DNA of 64,000 nt. It comes from Massilia solisilvae (GTDB lineage: Bacteria; Pseudomonadota; Gammaproteobacteria; Burkholderiales; Burkholderiaceae_D). Location of the stretch: contig NZ_JANUGV010000008.1 in NCBI RefSeq assembly GCF_024753215.1, positions 1 through 64,000 of the forward strand. The letters run 5' to 3'. Under the pieces are notes generated by a model. It saw only the letters and a program-made list of their open reading frames with translations, was not told the origin of the DNA and searched no databases. The position numbers and the translations under genes were made by a program. This document shows, piece by piece, positions 61,076 through 64,000 of the stretch (position 1 is the stretch's first letter; each line of letters starts with the position of its first letter).

Positions 61076-61817
61076 TGTCCAGCTTCTCCATCGCGTCGTG
61101 CGGCTCGAGCGAAGCGGCCTGCTGGCATAGCAGCGCAGCTTCGTTCTCCTTGTCGCCGCCATCGAGCATGATGAGGGCATTCGCGTATTCGATGCGCGCG
61201 ATTGCCGAGCGAACATTGATCTCAAGCGCCGCGCGGAAGTGGCGCAAGGCCGCGTCGCGGCTGGCGCCGTAGGTCAGTTTGGCGACCAGCGCGCCGATCT
61301 TGTCGATGATCTCGGCATGGTAGACGCCGAGTGCGATGTGGGCGTCCGCATGGCGCGGCGCCAGTTCGAGCGTGCGCTCCAGGCTGTGGCGCACGCGGCC
61401 GGCAATACCCTGCGCCAGTGCGGCCGCCACCGAGATGTCCTGCGCGTAGCGCCCCAGCGCGACCGCGTGCCAGTAGAAGCCGGCCGGGTTGCGCGGCTCC
61501 TGCTCCTGCTGTTCCTCGCAGCGCTCCGCCACTTCCAGCAAGCGGGCGCGCCGCTTCTGCACGCCGCCTTCGAGGTACACGGCATGGATGCAGGACGCCT
61601 TGTGCGCCGCCGCGTAGCCCTCGACACCGGCGGCCAGCCCCTTGTGCGCCGCCTCTTCGAACTGGCCGGCGTGAAACGCGATCCACGCCTCGAGCACTTG
61701 CGGCAGCTGCGGAAACGGCTCGGCGTCGCCAAGGTGCAGTTGCGGCCACGCCCGTTTCAACCTGGCGGGCGTGTACACGTACGCCGGGTCGGGATAGGGA
61801 AACTTGGCCCAGGCCAT
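61044..61817 (-). CDS. TPR-repeat protein of unknown function
   Basis: A 257-residue helical protein with TPR-like repeats (EAWIAFHAGQFEEAAHKGLAAG; HSLERTLELAPRHADAHIALGVYHAE; LRHFRAALEINVRSAIARIEYANALIML). No signal peptide is seen. The pattern and length also resemble the TatT/TRAP-associated TPR family, but I cannot confirm that. It is downstream of the phasin gene and overlaps the hydrolase start, so the three are probably one operon. Confidence 0.78.
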   Translation of the reverse strand: MAWAKFPYPDPAYVYTPARLKRAWPQLHLGDAEPFPQLPQVLEAWIAFHAGQFEEAAHKGLAAGVEGYAAAHKASCIHAVYLEGGVQKRRARLLEVAERCEEQQEQEPRNPAGFYWHAVALGRYAQDISVAAALAQGIAGRVRHSLERTLELAPRHADAHIALGVYHAEIIDKIGALVAKLTYGASRDAALRHFRAALEINVRSAIARIEYANALIMLDGGDKENEAALLCQQAASLEPHDAMEKLDIERARKKLEP

Positions 61818-61852
61818 CGCTTGCCTTTGTCGAGCCGGCCGGCGCCAGCCTG

Positions 61853-62407
61853 TCAGTGCGAGGCCGGCCGTGCCTGGCGCTTGGCCGCCGCGCGCGCCCC
61901 GCCTTTCAGGGCCGCGCCCTTGGCCGCCAGCTTGGCCGCGGGCTTGCCGGGCGGCTTGGCGGCGCTTTTGGCGGCGGTCTTGCGCGCGGCCGGCTTGGGC
62001 GCCTGCATCTGCGTTGCCACCATTTGCTTGAGCTCCTCCACCTGGCGCTGCAGCGCTTCCACGTCATCGTGCGATGGCACGCCCAGGCTGCGCAGCGCGC
62101 GCGCCACCCGGTCCTCGAAGATCTTCTCAAGCTTGTCCCACGAGCCGCTCGCCTGGCGGCTCACGTTCTCGGCCAGCTTGGAGATGGTGCCGCCCGGGGA
62201 ATAGCCCTTGTCGGGCTTGAGCCGTTCGGTCAGCTTTTGCAGCTCGCCGCCTTCCTGCACCAGCTTGTCGAACAGTTCGCTGCCTTCTTTCTGGGCGCGC
62301 GCAAACGCGCCAAGCCCGGCCACCCAGATTTGCTGGGCCGAGGTGAACACCGCGTCCACCAGCGCGTTCTGTTCCGGGTTTGCCGGTTCCTTCGCTTTCC
62401 TGACCAT
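61853..62407 (-). CDS. Phasin-family polyhydroxyalkanoate granule protein (PhaI/PhaF type)
   Basis: A 184-residue protein. The N-terminal two-thirds is the phasin helical region (QNALVDAVFTSAQQIWVAGLGAFARAQKEGSELFDKLVQEG, then LEKIFEDRVARALRSLG and a leucine-zipper-like LQRQVEELKQMV). The C-terminus is a Lys/Ala/Pro-rich, histone H1-like tail (AAKSAAKPPGKPAAKLAAK) as in PhaF, which links PHA granules to DNA. GGGGGGAAC precedes the ATG at 62407. It lies between an acyl-CoA ligase and a TPR gene. PHA synthase genes are not in the window. Confidence 0.9.
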   Translation of the reverse strand: MVRKAKEPANPEQNALVDAVFTSAQQIWVAGLGAFARAQKEGSELFDKLVQEGGELQKLTERLKPDKGYSPGGTISKLAENVSRQASGSWDKLEKIFEDRVARALRSLGVPSHDDVEALQRQVEELKQMVATQMQAPKPAARKTAAKSAAKPPGKPAAKLAAKGAALKGGARAAAKRQARPASH

Positions 62408-62451
62408 GTCGTTCCCCCCAAAAGTCCAATGCTGCGTGGATGATGTCCGCC

Positions 62452-64000
62452 TCATGCCACCGGTGTTGCCGCCGGCGCCATGCGGGCCCGTTCCTCCTCG
62501 GCCACGACGCGCCGCAGGATCTTGCCGATGTTCGACTTGGGCAGCGGTTCGCTGCGAAACACCACGTACTTGGGCACCTTGTAGGGCGCCAGGTTGGCCC
62601 TGCAATGCTCGACCAGCTGCTCGGCGGTGAGGCTGGCGTCCTTGGGCACCACCACGATCTTGACCACCTCGTCGGAGTGCTCGTCCGCCGCCTTGATCGC
62701 CGCCACCTCGTACACGCCCGGATGCAGTGCCACCACGTCCTCCACCTCGCTCGGGAACACCTTGAAGCCGGAAACGATGATCATGTCCTTCTTGCGGTCC
62801 ACCAGCTTGATGGTGCCGTCCGGGTTCATCACGCCCATGTCGCCGGTGCGCAGCCAGCCGCCCGGCGCGAACACGTGGGCCGTTTCCTCGGGCATGTTCC
62901 AGTAGCCCTTCATGACCTGCGGACCGCGCACGGCCAGCTCGCCCAGTTCGCCCAGCGCCAGCGCGCGGCCCTCGTCGTCCAGGATCGCGCATTCGGTTGA
63001 CGGGATCGGCAGTCCGATAGTTCCGCTGTAGTGCTTCAGGTCGAGCGGGTTGGCGCACACGATGGGCGAGGCTTCGGTGAGCCCGTAGCCTTCGATGAGC
63101 GGAATGCCGAAGCGCTGCTGCCAGCGTTCGGCCACGGAGCGCTGCAGCGCCATGCCGCCGGCCACCGCCAGCCGCAGCGAGCTGGTGTCCACATGCGCGA
63201 ACGCGGGCGCGTTGAGCAGCGCGTTGAACAGCGTGTTCACGCCGATCAGGGCGGTGAAGCGCACGTGGCGCAGCTCGCGCATGAAACTGTGCAGGTCGCG
63301 CGGGTTGGTGACCAGCACGATGTGGGCGCCGATGCGGCACCAGGCCAGCATCACTGTCAGCGCGAACACGTGGTACAGCGGCAGCGGGATGACGCCTACT
63401 TCCTTGCCCTCGGCCAGCACGGGCCCGACCCAGGCCGCGGTCTGCTCGACGTTGGCCACCATGTTGCCGTGGGTGAGCATGGCGCCCTTGGGCACCCCGG
63501 TGGTGCCGCCGGTGTACTGCAGGAAGGCCAGGTCGTGCAGGCGCGGCGCCGCCTCTTCGAGCTTCAGCCCGGCGCCGCGTTCGAGCGCCGCGGTGAACGG
63601 CACCGAGCCGTTGATGTGCCACGGCGGCACCATGTGGCGCACGTGCTTGACCACCAGATTGACGATCTGCGCCTTCGGGAACGGCAGCATGTCGCCGACG
63701 CGGGTGGTGACCACGTGGCGCACGTCGGTGTTCTCGATGACATCCTCGACCGTGTGCGCGAAATTGTCGAGCACCACGATTGCGCTCGCGCCCGAGTCCA
63801 CCAGCTGGTATTGCAGCTCGCGCGGCGTGTACATGGGGTTGGTGTTGACGACCACGCAGCCGGCACGCAGCACGCCCAGCAGTGCGATCGGGTACTGCAA
63901 CAAGTTGGGCATCATGAGCGCGACGCGCTCGCCGCGGCCCAGGCCCAGCCCCTGCAGGAAGGCGGCGAAATTGCGCGACAGGGTGTCCACGTGGTCCCAG
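62452..64000 (-). CDS. fadD: Long-chain-fatty-acid-CoA ligase (5' end beyond window)
   Basis: About 515 residues of an AMP-forming acyl-CoA synthetase; the true start lies beyond 64000, because the frame is open to the end (WDHVDTLSRNFAAFLQ). The ATP/AMP signature is YTGGTTGVPKGAM, the A5 motif is EGYGLTEASP, and the C-terminal hinge and A8 motif read RTGDMGVMNPDGTIKLVDRKKD. The catalytic lysine region near the end is PKSNIGKILRR. It activates fatty acids for beta-oxidation and possibly PHA synthesis. The phasin gene follows on the same strand after 44 bases. Confidence 0.93.
   Translation of the reverse strand, partial: WDHVDTLSRNFAAFLQGLGLGRGERVALMMPNLLQYPIALLGVLRAGCVVVNTNPMYTPRELQYQLVDSGASAIVVLDNFAHTVEDVIENTDVRHVVTTRVGDMLPFPKAQIVNLVVKHVRHMVPPWHINGSVPFTAALERGAGLKLEEAAPRLHDLAFLQYTGGTTGVPKGAMLTHGNMVANVEQTAAWVGPVLAEGKEVGVIPLPLYHVFALTVMLAWCRIGAHIVLVTNPRDLHSFMRELRHVRFTALIGVNTLFNALLNAPAFAHVDTSSLRLAVAGGMALQRSVAERWQQRFGIPLIEGYGLTEASPIVCANPLDLKHYSGTIGLPIPSTECAILDDEGRALALGELGELAVRGPQVMKGYWNMPEETAHVFAPGGWLRTGDMGVMNPDGTIKLVDRKKDMIIVSGFKVFPSEVEDVVALHPGVYEVAAIKAADEHSDEVVKIVVVPKDASLTAEQLVEHCRANLAPYKVPKYVVFRSEPLPKSNIGKILRRVVAEEERARMAPAATPVA

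Overview
The window is a GC-rich chromosomal segment of a betaproteobacterium. The gene order ponA-pilMNOPQ-aroK/aroB-dgt and the order mutM-TPR lipoprotein-lolB-ispE-tRNA-Gln-prs-rplY-pth-ychF, together with system II cytochrome c biogenesis (ResB/CcsA) beside msrPQ, point to Burkholderiales. Oxalobacteraceae (Massilia/Duganella/Janthinobacterium-like) is the best guess. That assignment is inference from gene order and protein character, not from a database search. Almost all of it is chromosomal backbone. There is no rRNA, insertion sequence, integrase, phage or CRISPR array. No stretch longer than 300 bases lacks a gene.

Layout. (1) 1-7.3 kb: a Spy/CpxP-like periplasmic protein diverges from an OmpR/EnvZ-type two-component system, followed by an RND adaptor and permease; the shared promoter region carries four related half-sites. 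(2) 7.4-8.4 kb: an unrecognised TonB-like membrane protein with a short zinc-ribbon-like start. (3) 8.5-16.2 kb: hemB and engB on the minus strand, then cytochrome c4, resB, ccsA, msrP and msrQ on the plus strand: haem supply, cytochrome c maturation and periplasmic methionine repair. (4) 16.2-19.2 kb: an Rpn-family nuclease with a tandem-repeat tail, then lptM-lysA opposite cyaY. (5) 19.4-32 kb: PBP1A, the type IV pilus alignment/secretin operon pilMNOPQ, a Big-1 type lipoprotein, a one-frame aroK-aroB and dgt. (6) 32-36 kb, minus strand: mutM, a dynamin-like GTPase and mutY. (7) 36.1-47.8 kb: TPR lipoprotein, lolB, ispE, tRNA-Gln(UUG), prs, rplY, pth, then a DUF3857/transglutaminase protein, a patatin-like hydrolase, an unknown lipoprotein and ychF. 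(8) 47.9-57.8 kb, minus strand: a 2633-residue repetitive RTX adhesin and a phosphoethanolamine transferase. (9) 58-64 kb: an arsA ATPase without other ars genes, then a minus-strand group with a fatty acyl-CoA ligase (cut by the window edge), a phasin, a TPR protein and an alpha/beta hydrolase, suggesting fatty acid/polyhydroxyalkanoate metabolism.

Two families of dispersed palindromic intergenic repeats (three copies each, one degenerate) sit between genes. The most unusual items are the giant adhesin with its near-identical internal duplication and caspase-like N-terminal motif, the dynamin-like GTPase translationally coupled to mutY, the orphan arsA with all three arsenite-binding cysteines, the in-frame aroK-aroB and the lipoprotein inserted between pilQ and aroK.
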